Below, in pieces: positions 33,485 to 44,584 of a DNA stretch of 64,000 bases (within the stretch, counting starts at the first letter, position 1; each line of letters starts with the position of its first letter). Source of the DNA: Earliella scabrosa (Eukaryota > Basidiomycota > Agaricomycetes > Polyporales > Polyporaceae); the NCBI GenBank assembly GCA_022605405.1, contig JABYQQ010000016.1:434001-498000 (forward strand). Direction: 5' to 3'. Below the pieces are notes generated by a model that was not told where the DNA came from, ran no database searches, and was given only the letters and a program-made list of their open reading frames with translations. A program made the translations under genes and the position numbers.

Positions 33485-36400
33485 ATGTCCACTTCCGGTG
33501 ACCCTCTCAACTCATCGCGCGTTCCTCTGGGAGCTGACTTTGTGTGAGTGCTCCGTTCGGGCTCTTGTATTTTTTCAATTTTCTTCTTTTGACATCCACC
33601 GCATCGCAGACTCCGGCTCGAGGCGGCAGACGTTCGCGTGCGTACCTAGTTATTCTCTCTCTCTCATGGCCTGACGCTGGTCTCAAACAGCGCCTGCTGC
33701 GGTCGGCGACGCACTCAAACTCTGCCGCCAATGCAGTCAACTTTCTAGACCCGTTCCAGCTGGTCCGCAAAACGGCCGATCTGACGGTCAATTGGCAACG
33801 GGTGGAAGAGTTGGCTCGCAACAACCTCCAAAGCGATTCCGAGAAGAAGCCTCAGCGAGGAGGCGCGCGTCTGGAGTGGAAGATAGATGAGTGTGTGGCA
33901 GACTATGTACGCAAGGGACTTGTCGCACTACCTCAGAATGCGGTACGTCCTCTCATTCGGCACTCGGGGTTGTTTTGGCTGCATCCTCATCTCTCTATCA
34001 CACCGCCCTCGCGCTAGACCGGTTCCCCTTCCCGTGCGACGGGCTCGCAAGAGCATTCTCAGACCACGAACTCTGCGGGAGGCGAGCCCACGAGTGCCAA
34101 TGACAGCGCGGCTGAGTGGGCCCATGAACCTGTTCTCCCCATGGTACCTCACGGTCTCCGAGTCTCCGCGCGTGCTCAGTCAGAGCCCATGCTCGATCGG
34201 ACAGAAGTCCCGAAGACGCACAGGGGCGTGTCCTGTCCACCAAACTCACGATGTGAGGGTGGCGACCCGTTCACGTCTTTTCCTGGCAACGAGGTCAGTA
34301 CTTACCTCTTCCCCGAAGCCGGTCTCACTTGCTGATCCTTCGCTCTTTCAGGTGGGGGCCTCAAGTATTCAGCAGCCTCCTGGTCCCGTATCGCCCTCTC
34401 TCCTTCCGGCTCTCGTCAGGTGCGTGTGGCATCGCCCGGCAGGTGGCCACTCATATTCATTACCCAAGTAGTGTACCACCCCCAGCGTGCCAGTCAACGC
34501 CAACTCAATCAGCTCGATCTCCTCCGGCCAGCGTTATTTTCGACTGTTAGTTCCTGCTCACTGTCTCCGCGTCACGGTCTGTGCTGATGAGCGGTGTAAG
34601 TTGACATCCCTGCTTCAACCCCACGCCAAGTGACCCCGCCCGAAACCCTCTTGTCTCCCTCGCCGCGCACGCATAGCCCTGACGGGCAGGCCGGCGCTTC
34701 TGTTCTCCCTCACCCGCGTCATGCTGCAGCGCCGGCCCTCAATACGAGCAGTCAGTCCCATCTCACTCTCTCGTTGTTTGCAAGCCATGCTGATTGCCCT
34801 TTTTAGCGCATATGCCTCCCCTGACGTCAAGCTCCGGGGCCCAGGCAACTACTGAGGGCCGTATTCCTTCATCTCACGTGGGTGTTGTTCCCAGTTCGTT
34901 CGATCACACTCTATGCCCTACTCATCGGCACGTCGTCTCTCAGACGATAGACACTCTCGTCGTATCTGAATTGCGTCCGCAGGATGACTTGTATGCGGCG
35001 CTGGAAAAAGGTGGGATTCAGCAAGCTCAAGGTATGTCAGACGTCCCTCTCTGGTCATTTTTCGTCATCTTGATGGGTTTGCACTATCACTGCAGTCTTC
35101 TCAAAGCCTTCGGAGGCCCTCCGCTCTCTCTCGGCCCATGCACCTTCAACAAGTATGGCAGCTGAGGGTACCGGCGGCGCGAAGGAACTGGCACCTCAAC
35201 TTCACGAAGCTCTTGGCGTTGACGAAGCTCTTCCCGTTGACGAAACTCTTCGCGCTGACGAAGCTCTTCGCGTTGACGAAACTCTTCGCGTTGACGAAGC
35301 TCTCGCCCAGGCTGCACCTCGCCCGAAGGTCAAGAAGCCTCGAATCCGCCAGCCCGAACGTCCTAAGGGTGGTGCCTCAACTCACGGCGCCGTCACCACC
35401 TCCTCGGCGTCGGCGCCAAAGCTATACATCCACCCTATTTCTGAATATGACTTCTCTCAGTGCGATCCCCTGCTCTATACGGCTTTGGAAGAATACGGTT
35501 TTGTACGTCTTCAACTTTGATCACAGGGGCTGGCTTCGCTTGACTGTTGTTCTCGGGATAGCTTGACAATGACTATTCAGACAGCGAGCGCGCTCTGTCA
35601 CCGCCAGCCAGCGACTCGGCAGAGGACGATGAACAGGCCTCGGATAGCTATGATCTGGAGGCTGATCTGAACATCAATGAGCAGGCGGAATTGGATACGT
35701 ACGGGGAGCTGCTTGCTCTGGCCGCGACGCGCCCCTCAGTGAGTCCTCACTGTTCAGTCTACTTGTTCTCATTCAGCGGCTTCATATCATCGGTGCTCTC
35801 TGTGTATCAGAAGTCTCGCTTCCTCGTCTCTCCCCCGATAACCCCGCTGCCGCTCAGCGGGACGGCCGTTCAAGAGCACCCGAGCAGTGTCTGGCCCGGA
35901 GTCGAGCTACTCATGGGTACCGGCAAGGTCGCGGCGCTCGGATCAGACCTGCGAGACCGCAATGCAGGTCCAGAGGGAGCCCCAGTGGTTCAGTTCTTGC
36001 ACGACATCGACATAGCATACTACCCCGCGTCTGGGGTCCTCTCCATTCGCGCGCACGATCTCGCCAAGAAGCTCTTCGATGCGTTGAAGGCACCGCATGG
36101 TGAGTCTTGTTCGCGCACTCATAGATCTCATCTAATGGTCTCGTGGACCGTAGCCGGCATGTACTTCAGCCTCCAAGACACCTTCAACGGGCAGACCGCA
36201 TACGAGCGATTTGCCAAGGTCACCTCCAATCAGGAACTCATTCTCATGGGACCCAATTGCGCCGTCTATGTGGAGCTTCTTGATCCCAAGAAGACCTCGG
36301 CTAGGATACGAATGGAAGGCATTCGTTTTGCTGCATTCTACTTCATCGAACCGGTGAGGCGCGCTTGGTTTCATATGGCTATGGTCCTGTGCGTTGGGAT

Positions 36401-37970
36401 GTTGATGACGCTCTCAGCTTCTGTCGCAGGGGAGTGCGAAGCGCCCCCGCGCGCCGCGAGGTTCTGAGGAACTCACCGACGACTCCGATGACGACGAGTT
36501 TGAAGAAGAGCCTCCGAAGCCACGCCGTGCGCCACGTAAGAAGAAAGCCAAAGCACCTCGTCTAACGTATTCGGTCGCAGCGAAGAACGAGGCACTCGTC
36601 AAATGGATCGGTACGACCGAAGGCGGCAAGTATCAGGAACTCCCCGAGGTCCAGGAGATGCAAGGCGCTGATAAGTACAGCTCTCAACCCATTCGCCGCC
36701 TTCTCCGATGGATCAAGTGCGCGCACAAGTTGATGCAACTGGGCAGAGCCGACGCTTCGGCTGGGCGCGCTGCCGAGGGACAGTTGGTTACGCAGAAGGT
36801 TGTCGCTCAGTTTCTCAACCGGGGTCACGGCTGGATGAAACACGCCAAAACGTGTCATCAAGCCATCGAGTCTGGAAACGCGGCCGTCAGCGAGCTCATT
36901 GATCGTCTATCCAAAGACGACGAGGTCGTGGGCGCGAGCACGCTGGCGAAGATGATAGAGGAAGTCCTAGCTGGTAAGGAAGCCTTGCCCAAACAAGCGG
37001 CTCGCTCCGACACGCGCAAGCCCAGTACTTCGCGACGGGCTGCTACCTCTGACGATGGTGAAGAAGACGATCTCGCGCCTGGGCCTTCAGCCCAACATCG
37101 CAAGATCAAGGCGCGGCCCAAGCCTCGTGCCGTCCACAAGCCGCGTGCGGGCAAGGGGAGCGGGCAGGGAGGGGTTGCGATGGATGCGTGCAATCCTAGT
37201 GAAGCCGTAGAGGAAGAGCCTGAAGACTCTTCAGAGTCGGCGCATGGCGAGGACGCACAAGAGCTATTCCATCCCCGGTTTGACGACACAGCGGGGTCTT
37301 CCTTCGACTACAGGGCTTGGCGAGCGGCGGGGCGCCCCTCATTGGCGGGTCACAGTGGGTCATTTATATTGCATAATGCTCGTGGGGATCTCCTCACCGT
37401 CAACCCAGATACCGAAGGCTCGGCCGACGATTTGGAAGACTCTGACTCGGATTCCACCCGGCAGTCTGCGGACCCAGGTATGTCATCCGTCTACGTATTT
37501 ATGAATCATCCATTCACCAGCAACTGCGAGCAGGAGTGTACGAGGGAAGCAGAGAGTCCTCGGAGGACGAGGAGATGGAGTCGAGTGCGCCCAGCGGCGA
37601 GTTCGTCCGAGGTGACGAGGGAAGCGAAGAGTCCTCGGAGGACGAGGAGACGGAGTCGAGTGCGCCCAGCGGCGAGTTCGTCCGAGGTGCAGGCGACCAG
37701 CGCATGGACTACTCAGACGTTGACCGTGCCTACCCCAGTCGCGGTCCCCCTGCCACAGGTTCTTCGGTCCTCCACAGTCGCCCTGCATCACCTCAACGCG
37801 CAGCGCCTCACGGCTTGCCCGTCGAGATAGAGACTTCCCGCGCAGGGCCGTCCCAGGTGCAACGAGCTACTGGTGTCCCTGAGGCCCCATTGCCAGCCCG
37901 CCCTTCCGTCAGGAAGCAGGCAATGCGCGTCGGCCGAAACACGTTCCATATTGAGGTCCTCGAGCAATGA
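33485..37970 (+). CDS. Large unknown protein, 1,220 aa, 14 exons (copy 1)
   Basis: Exons 33485-33543, 33610-33637, 33691-33942, 34018-34293, 34352-34419, 34469-34545, 34631-34750, 34807-35031, 35096-35502, 35562-35738, 35811-36099, 36154-36353, 36430-37477 and 37534-37970 keep one frame throughout; all are GT..AG. Start MSTSGDPLNSSRVPLGADF. The N-terminal 80 residues are helical (QLVRKTADLTVNWQRVEELA). A long disordered stretch follows, ending in five-residue VDE(A/T)L(R) repeats near residue 410. A folded core of about 170 residues includes WPGVELLMGTGKVAALGSDL and MYFSLQDTFNGQTAYERFAK. A basic KPRRAPRKKKAK patch precedes a helical domain (LRWIKCAHKLMQLGRAD). The acidic tail has a duplicated ESSEDEE.ESSAPSGEFVRG unit. 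I do not recognise the family. Acidic and basic runs suggest a nuclear or chromatin protein. Confidence 0.7.
35205..35310 (+). repeat. 15-bp coding minisatellite in the large unknown gene
   Basis: About seven tandem units of the type GTTGACGAA(G/A)CTCTTCGC encode alternating VDEAL and VDETLR pentapeptides. The array is identical in copy 2 (about 54,760-54,866), although tandem arrays of this kind usually change fast. Confidence 0.85.
37536..37690 (+). repeat. 75-bp tandem duplication in the last exon of the large gene
   Basis: Two adjacent 75-nt units encode ESSEDEEMESSAPSGEFVRG and ESSEDEETESSAPSGEFVRG with short linkers. The same pair is present in copy 2. Confidence 0.8.
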
Positions 37971-38840
37971 TGTATGTACTCACGGTCGTTCGTTCATGTA
38001 CCCGGAAAGTAGCGTGTAGCAATCAGAGGAAGTGGGCAAGCCTAACGCTTCGGGAGTCCCATGCAGAACAAATGAAGTACATCCTCACCGACCAGATTAC
38101 AACAGCGACACACGGAGAAAGTCAGTGAGAGAGAGCATACGCCCATTGCCTCGCGCGATGCCAGGCCCCACATCCACAATTGTCCCGCCACCAAGCCACC
38201 TGCCTCTCCGCTTGTACTCTCTTCTTGTCTGTGTCTTGGTAGAGTGCACGGATTCGTTGACGAGAAAGCTCGACGTCTGCACAGTGGGCTTGTACGGGCT
38301 GCTCTGGTCATCTAAAGCGCCCTGCAGACTGACGCGAAGGGCGGCCACGAGGACAGGTTGCATACCTATCAGTATGCCCGCGAATTTTTCCCATCCACAG
38401 TGTCAGAACCCAGTATCGGAGGTGAGGAGATGAGGAGAGAGGACACTCGCCTTGAAGCCAGGCCTGGGCTGATAGGCAAACGGGGTCCGTGGGCGAGAGC
38501 TCGACTGGGGTATCGCACACGAGCCCGGCCGTGTCGAGCAAGGCCGCTACGTGAATGGAGTGCGAGCTGATGAAGAGATATCAGACAGTGCGCGCGCTGG
38601 CGGAGTCAGACACCTACTGGCCGCAGGGAAGGGAGGCAGTGACAGTCAGAAGCGACATGGGGAGAACCAGGATCGGCGGGGTGCTCAGCGCTCGACCAGC
38701 GCCGCTCCGGGCTTCCGGCTACATCGTCGCATCAATAAGGCCAAACAAATGTCCAAGAGGCGCCCGCCCGGCAGATCTGAGAGACTCCCGGGCGAACGCA
38801 CGAACTACAGTTCTTTCATTTCTACCAGAGGCTCGCTCTC
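37971..38840. other. Gap with a possible minus-strand coiled-coil gene
   Basis: On the minus strand near 38,040-38,365, copy 2 keeps a long frame (SFLVNEFRALYQDTDKKR then QAERQVAWWRDNCGCGAW) that copy 1 loses through one missing A near 38,250. This looks like a short coiled coil and may be a real exon of a small gene starting near 38,541. Evidence is too thin for a gene model. Confidence 0.25.
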
Positions 38841-39815
38841 ATGACACCGTCTTTTCCGCGCCAGTCTCTCTTCGAGCCCCTTGTCGCTGACATATGCATT
38901 GTCATTATAGAGTCCCTCGACATTGATGCGCTGGTCCGATTACGGTACACCTCCACCGTCGCCGACGCCTACGTCTCATATGTCCTACGGGAGCGCTTTC
39001 ACGCCATTTTCCGCCCCTCGATGTCGTCGTTGAAGGAGTTCTGCAAGATGTTTGAGAGCACCCAAGCCGTGGTCTCTGGGGCACCCGCGCTAGCCGCGAT
39101 GTTCCCAGACGTCCAAGTTCCCCGGCTCCCATCCCCCATCGACATCTACGTCCCTCGCGGTGGCCTGGAGAAGCTCCTTGACCATCTGATCTCCGTGCAG
39201 GGTTTTGGCCCCACAATTCCCTCGACCAACCGGCTATCCTCAGATGGCGACATGGCATACCTGAGGGACAGCCTCCCTCCCTCGTATGTGCGCAAAGGCG
39301 CACAACTCGTCCGCATCATCGAGAGCATGACGCATTCATCCCTACTTCCCATTCCTTCCCAATGGAACACGGCACTACACAACTACATCTCAGCCAGACG
39401 ATTCGTCTGCGCATACACTCACCTCACTGCCACTCAGCGTGCCCTGCTCACGCCCTCCGACGAAGGCGAGACCGTGTGGACCCCAGAGTCCACCTGCGCA
39501 TCCGCGCTGTGGACGCAGGCTGGCTGGTCTGTAGCTGTGGACTGGCCGTCCTGGGCACCGAGCGGGTCCTGCGATGGTGTCAGCTCCCTCGGGTGCGCGG
39601 CTGCCGTCCGTCATTTCGGCGATCGCCACAGCAGCGTTGCGAGCTTTCATCTGTCCGACGATCCGCAGGAGCCGCAGCGCTCACGGGACGAGCTGGAGAC
39701 AGTGGTGTGGTGGCGAGGCGGCCCGACGTGCTCTCCCGCTTGCCATTCAGGAGAGATACTCATATTTCCCGGCGCGCGACCCTGTCTATTTGATCTCCTA
39801 CGCACTGGACAATAG
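38841..39815 (+). CDS. F-box-like protein with DIYVPRG motif, member 2 (copy 1)
   Basis: Single exon, 324 aa, ATG 38841 to TAG 39815. An N-terminal F-box-like region (LFEPLVADICIVIIESLDID, then LVRLRYTSTVADAYVS) precedes AVVSGAPALAAMFPD and SPIDIYVPRGGLEKLLDHL. A small residue plus G/S-x-x-A-L followed by D-I-D/L-Y-V recalls the helix-strand start of minimal nucleotidyltransferases, but the full catalytic set is not evident. The family mark YISARRFVCAYTHLTATQRAL aligns with NYVS...AYPAFTLN of member 1. A GT donor after DNR at 39812 could add a short last exon. Function unknown. Identical in copy 2. Confidence 0.7.
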   Translation: MTPSFPRQSLFEPLVADICIVIIESLDIDALVRLRYTSTVADAYVSYVLRERFHAIFRPSMSSLKEFCKMFESTQAVVSGAPALAAMFPDVQVPRLPSPIDIYVPRGGLEKLLDHLISVQGFGPTIPSTNRLSSDGDMAYLRDSLPPSYVRKGAQLVRIIESMTHSSLLPIPSQWNTALHNYISARRFVCAYTHLTATQRALLTPSDEGETVWTPESTCASALWTQAGWSVAVDWPSWAPSGSCDGVSSLGCAAAVRHFGDRHSSVASFHLSDDPQEPQRSRDELETVVWWRGGPTCSPACHSGEILIFPGARPCLFDLLRTGQ

Positions 39816-40106
39816 GGTAAGTGCCATGGTGTGCTATGGGTATCAGGTGTGTGACTCACCAGACACAGGCAGATTCTGGGGTATTGAGGAGGGGGAGTGC
39901 GGTGTTTATCTGGACGAGTACGCTTACTTACTAGTATTTTGGTGAAATGTGAGATACGATCATGCTCTGGAACATTTACGGCCGTTTGCTTGGCGGCAGG
40001 CCTGGCTTGTGCTTGATCTCGGCCAGGGAGATGGTCTCCCGGTCGTCCCGCATTGAGCGCCTCGCACTTGCAGCTCCTCTTCCCGGTTTGCCTCCCGGCC
40101 CTCAAG

Positions 40107-41084
40107 ATGAGCCTACCAGTGCCCCGTCCACAGCGTCCGCTCCCTCGTAGGCACCGTTTGCCGGCTTCTACGCCGCGGCAGCGTCCAGCTCTCTCCACGC
40201 TGCCCTTACCGCCCCAAGTCAAGGCCCGCGTACGCTCGCTGCTCTCCTTTCGGGAACTGCTCAACTACCGGACGTGCTCCCGCACAATGCTGGACGAGGT
40301 TGCCCAGGAGATGGAGGAGAAGGTGGAAGCCATTGTTGCGGCCTTCATTCCCCGCGCCCCGGAGTTTTTGCTCCTCATGCACACCTACGACGTCTACATC
40401 GGCGGGTCAGGGGCCATTTTGTTTTTCCTCCGTCACCTATCATACCGACCGGACTCACTTGATCTATACGTGAGCCGAGGGGACTACACCGTGTTCCTCA
40501 AACGTCTCCTGGAAGAACACGATGGCACCGTGCAGGGAAGAATCTGGGACGGGGACAACGGCGCATTCGACCTCGCGCCCCGCGCCCTCCTAGGGATCAC
40601 CTTCGTCTCCACACCTCACGGTACAGTCGCAGTCCACTGCTCCTCGCATCACAACCCCCTCGCTCCCATTGCACGTGCATGGTGCTCCGCCGCGGTGTGC
40701 TTCATCCATCCCCGCTTCTTCGCGGCAGCATACCCGGCCCTTCTATTCCGCCAACGAGCCATCGTCGGCGATCCAACACGGAACGAGGCTGACCGCATCG
40801 CCAAGTATGTCGCCAGAGGCCTAGACTTCCGTCTGGCCTCTTGGATGTGGCCGACCCCAGCTCACGAGCGTTGTTCCGCAAACAAGTGGAGCTGTCATTC
40901 TCAACGCCGCACCTTCTACGATGCGGGCTCATTGGCCTCGGGGATACGGCCAACGGTCTCGCCTATGTACCAGCCTCTGGTCTTGTGGCGTTTGGACAAT
41001 CGTCCATGCGGCGGTGCATGCCTGCAAGATCCGGGTTCGGAGCCAGGTTCGGAGCCCAAGTTGTTGATCTGGAGTAGGGGCTGA
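40107..41084 (+). CDS. F-box-like protein with LDLYVSRG motif, member 3 (copy 1)
   Basis: Single exon, 325 aa from ATG 40107 to TGA 41084. A Pro/Arg-rich leader of about 37 residues is followed by an F-box-like LPPQVKARVRSLLSFRELLN and YRTCSRTMLDE. Next come YIGGSGAILFFLRHLSYRP and SLDLYVSRGDYTVFLKRLL, TPHGTVAVHCSSHHNPLAPI, and FAAAYPALLFRQRAIV. These match members 1 and 2 in order and spacing though overall identity is low. The C-terminus ends with a duplicated GSEPGSEPK. With the two sisters it shows that one repeat unit contains three anciently diverged members of one family. Identical in copy 2. Confidence 0.7.
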   Translation: MSLPVPRPQRPLPRRHRLPASTPRQRPALSTLPLPPQVKARVRSLLSFRELLNYRTCSRTMLDEVAQEMEEKVEAIVAAFIPRAPEFLLLMHTYDVYIGGSGAILFFLRHLSYRPDSLDLYVSRGDYTVFLKRLLEEHDGTVQGRIWDGDNGAFDLAPRALLGITFVSTPHGTVAVHCSSHHNPLAPIARAWCSAAVCFIHPRFFAAAYPALLFRQRAIVGDPTRNEADRIAKYVARGLDFRLASWMWPTPAHERCSANKWSCHSQRRTFYDAGSLASGIRPTVSPMYQPLVLWRLDNRPCGGACLQDPGSEPGSEPKLLIWSRG

Positions 41085-41283
41085 GATGTACGTGGTCTGC
41101 TTCCTGTACCGTACGACCGTCCTCATGAGCTTTGTAGACGCTGTAGTCATCCCCACTGTAATGGACAATCTGCGTCGACGTAGGCAGGTTATTGAATGGC
41201 ATTGCAAAGACAGTCTCCAATTGTGTATATTTACAACTCCACGTCGCTCAAACTACCATGGCATGCGTCATCACGGCATACAG

Positions 41284-42880
41284 CTACAGACCAGCAGCAG
41301 GAGAAGATGCGCAAGTGATCCCCGCCTCGTTCCACAAGGCCTCGTGTGTGAAATGAACAAGGAAATGACGTTCCCCCTGTTCCCACTGAGGAACCTGATG
41401 TATCAAGTCCCTCCCTCGGAAGAAGACGACGTCGCCGGGCTGGATGTGCAGGCGGAGCTTCAACTGCGGAAACTCGAACACTGCGCCTTGGAAAGAGCCC
41501 ACGTAGGTAATGCACGCCCACGCGAAGTGCGGGTCGTGATTGTCCCAGTGTGGCTTGGACCACCTGTTGTACATGATCTCCCTGCCCTCCCACATCATGT
41601 GACGGTCGAGGGCGGCGAAGGCGCGTTGGGAGGCGTACTTGCTCAGCCGATGATTATACACCCGGTGAGAAGTCCGTACTGCAGAGGGTCGATGGTCAAC
41701 AGAGCCTCGGTGCAGTACGCGCTGACGACCTCGAGCTCCGTGAGTAACTTCATGGCGCCCTCGAAGCCGGCGCCGGTGCGCCGTATATCGGCGGCGGACC
41801 ACGGGCTCTTCGTGCTGCTATGACTTCAGCCAGATGAACTGACGTGAGAAGAGCGTACAGACCTTGTGGCCGATGGCATGCCAGAGGAGCGGGAGGCGGC
41901 TCTGACCCTGAGGGCGGCGTCGGGCATATAGCACTCCGGCAAGTCGTTCTTCTTACGTACGTTGACGGGACCAACCTTGGCCCAATCGAGGAGCGAACCG
42001 TGGAACTTATTCTGAGAAGCAGAAGGGAAAACTTCAGCGGCAATACTGGGATAGAGGCGGAGTACCCACCAGAGTCTCACCGCGGAACGCCCGAGGGAAA
42101 ATGTAAGCCAAGTCGTAGCCGTCCTTACTCACAGCACGCTCGCATTTGTCCCCTCGGAACTCAACCCACGGGCCGGGGTGCGGTTGGACCTGAATGGGGT
42201 TACGTTTGCGTTTAGCGTCCACGGCGTCGCCTAAACTGAAGTGATCGAAAACGTCTACAGCGACTTAGCCCAACAGCGGCGGAGAACAGGCCGGGAGGGG
42301 GGAACTTACGGGTGTTTTCGCGACGTTGAGCCCGCGTAGCGCTCTTGCGAGCCAGTCGACGATAGCCTTTGGCCATCTTGGCCGTCTTGTCGCTCGTCGT
42401 CGCCGCATGCCAACGGCGGTGAGCTGCGCTGACCGCAGGTCGTCCGGAGGGGCCTCCGGTCATCGGGGGTGCATCGCTGGGAAGCACGTTGAGGCTCCTC
42501 AACATCAGCTATCGCAGAAGATGTACTCACGTAGTCTCCTCGCAGTCACTGAGTGAGGACAGGTCGCTCAGCGCGTCCATGTCGACGTGCTCTTCGCAAT
42601 AGCACTTAGGTGGCGCGCCCTCTGTGTTGAGCACCCCTCGGCCGGAACGGTCGGCTTGACTGAGAAAGAGGTCTGCCAGTTTGAGGGCGTCGAGATGGCG
42701 AGTATCCTCAGGGGTGCCCAGCGGTGACCAGGGACCCGCACCTGAGAACGAAGCACATCAGGCTTTCGAGCATGCAAGGGTGATGTCATTCCTACCCTCA
42801 GCTGCCTGGGAAGCGGGGATATCCTGAGCGCGCTGACGCCCTGTTCGCAGAGGATTGGCATGAGCGCGATGGAGGGAGAC
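41284..42880 (-). CDS. TET/JBP-like 2-oxoglutarate/Fe(II) dioxygenase (copy 1, frame broken)
   Basis: Minus-strand exons in copy 1 coordinates: about 42880-42796, 42741-42531, 42497-42310, 42230-42070, about 42012-41863 and about 41815-41284. All have GT..AG and compatible phases. The catalytic exon has KPHWDNHDPHFAWACITYVG (HxD iron ligands), FQGAVFEFPQLKLRLHIQPG, DVVFFRGRDLIHQV (distal His) and ERHFLVHFTHEALW (2-oxoglutarate arginine). This is the double-stranded beta-helix order of the 2OG-Fe(II) superfamily and most resembles the TET/JBP-type enzymes of basidiomycetes, some of which oxidise 5-methylcytosine. Upstream exons hold PHPGPWVEFRGDKCERAV and a basic GYRRLARKSATRAQRREN. Compared with copy 2, this copy has indels near 41,665, 41,796 and 41,908 that break the frame. 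The start, upstream of about 42,880, is unresolved. Confidence 0.65.
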
Positions 42881-44584
42881 CCGAGGCGTTCGGTGGACCA
42901 TTGGGGCCCGCGGGGGAAGAGAGGCGTCTGGGAGAAGACGGCTGAGACTCCAACAGTCGCGCTGGAACTCCGGGCGTACTCACTCTGCATGGACTCGACG
43001 GGGAGGGGGGAGAGCGAAGAGGGGGAGCGCGCACACCGGAGCCACCTTTCCCAGCTTAGCGACTTTTAGCTCGACGCTCGGTCGGCGGATGGAAGTAGCG
43101 AGATCATCACGCCAAGCGCCAAGTCCGCCCCAACCCCTGGCGTCCAGGCACCACCGTTGTGGGGGACGTTGAACGGGGGCGAAGTCGGCCGACCGCGCCC
43201 TATCCCTCTACGCCGGGGGACACGGAGCAGACGACCCGGGGCTGAGCCAGCGTGCCAATGCTCGCGGCGTGCCCTCGAGGACGACCACCCCGCATTCCGA
43301 CAACGGCGAAGGAAGGAAAAGACCCCGCATCGCACCCAGAGAGGACCTAACGCGGTGGTGGTGGAGCCCTCGTATGCGCTCAACGGCGGCAGCCTAGTGA
43401 CACGGCAAGGGACGTTGGGGGGTCGGAGAGTACCTCTCCAACCCGAGCCCTATCGAAGACCCCGAGGAGAGTACCTCCCCCCAGAGCCCCGAAGCCTTCG
43501 TCGCAGACTGACGGAACAGCGGTCGGAAGACCCGGAAATGAGAACCTCACCCGAAGCCCCCAACTGCGCTGCCGGCATACTCGCGCACGCCCCGAGCGCA
43601 CCGAGGAAGTGAGCGGGGACGGCGGGCAATGAGAGTACCTCTCAAAGCCCGCATCCACCTCCAGAGACGGCCGTACCGGCTCGAACTCTACGGTGGAAGT
43701 GTGCAATGGGAGGGCAGGGAGCGGGGGCGATACTTGCAACGGGAAGGGAGACGAGATCGTTAGTACTCACCTGCACTTCCCGTGCCCAATGATTGTCCTC
43801 CAGCCCATCCCACCGAAGCTTTGGCCCGGGCGCGGGGCGAGGAGTACCTCCTGCCCCCCACCACAGCACGGGACGACGGTACCCGTCGTCGAACGCCCTG
43901 TCTACAGCCTCGGAATGCAGGTAAGTGGAAGCTAAGGTGGGGGAAAGGCGAAGGAGGAGGGGGATATGACTCTCCGGCATAGCCCACAAACAAGTACAAA
44001 ACCATGTCACGTGATTGCTTGGATTTGTTTGGGCAAGGCGCCTCTGGGCCTCTCCCGACCGTCGGACTCTAGGGCCCGGGCTGGACAGGTACGCTGCTTA
44101 GGCTCCGACTTATCTCAGTCGGAATGCTCGGAGTACACGGTCCAACGGTCGAACCGGTATGTCGTAACGTGCATCGGGCGCGCGCAGGTCACCCTTGACC
44201 GCATTTTGCAGGCTCCAGGCTACCCTAACTCACCTAACGCTCACTGGGGCTCTGGGAGGACATATCAAGCGGGGTCTTCGCCGACGCTGTCGACCCTTTG
44301 GGACCCGCCTCGCGATAGCATCGCCGAGAGCACGGCGACGGGCTGACTGCTCAAGACCGCATGGTGCCTGATCACTGCGGTGCGGTGGGTTGTCCCGTGG
44401 CTTGCGCGTGCGCGAATGACGCATGAGGAGGTCATCCCGAGCGGCCTGAGATTCTGCGGTGAGTGTTGGTCGGCGGGGATCCCGTACTGAAGTTCTGATT
44501 GCGAGCTTTAATCAAGCAGCATCTGTGCATCGATTGTGCTCTCGCGCGTCTTGTATAAAAGCAAGCCCTTTGTTTGACATCCAT
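42881..44584. other. GC-rich region with unresolved 5' exons of the dioxygenase gene
   Basis: No gene model is defensible. Minus-strand fragments such as RAFDDGYRRPVLWWGAGGTP (43,800-43,900) look protein-like and could be far-upstream exons of the dioxygenase gene. The near-palindrome GAGAGTACCTCTC and close variants recur at about 43,431, 43,466, 43,631 and 43,838. Confidence 0.3.
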
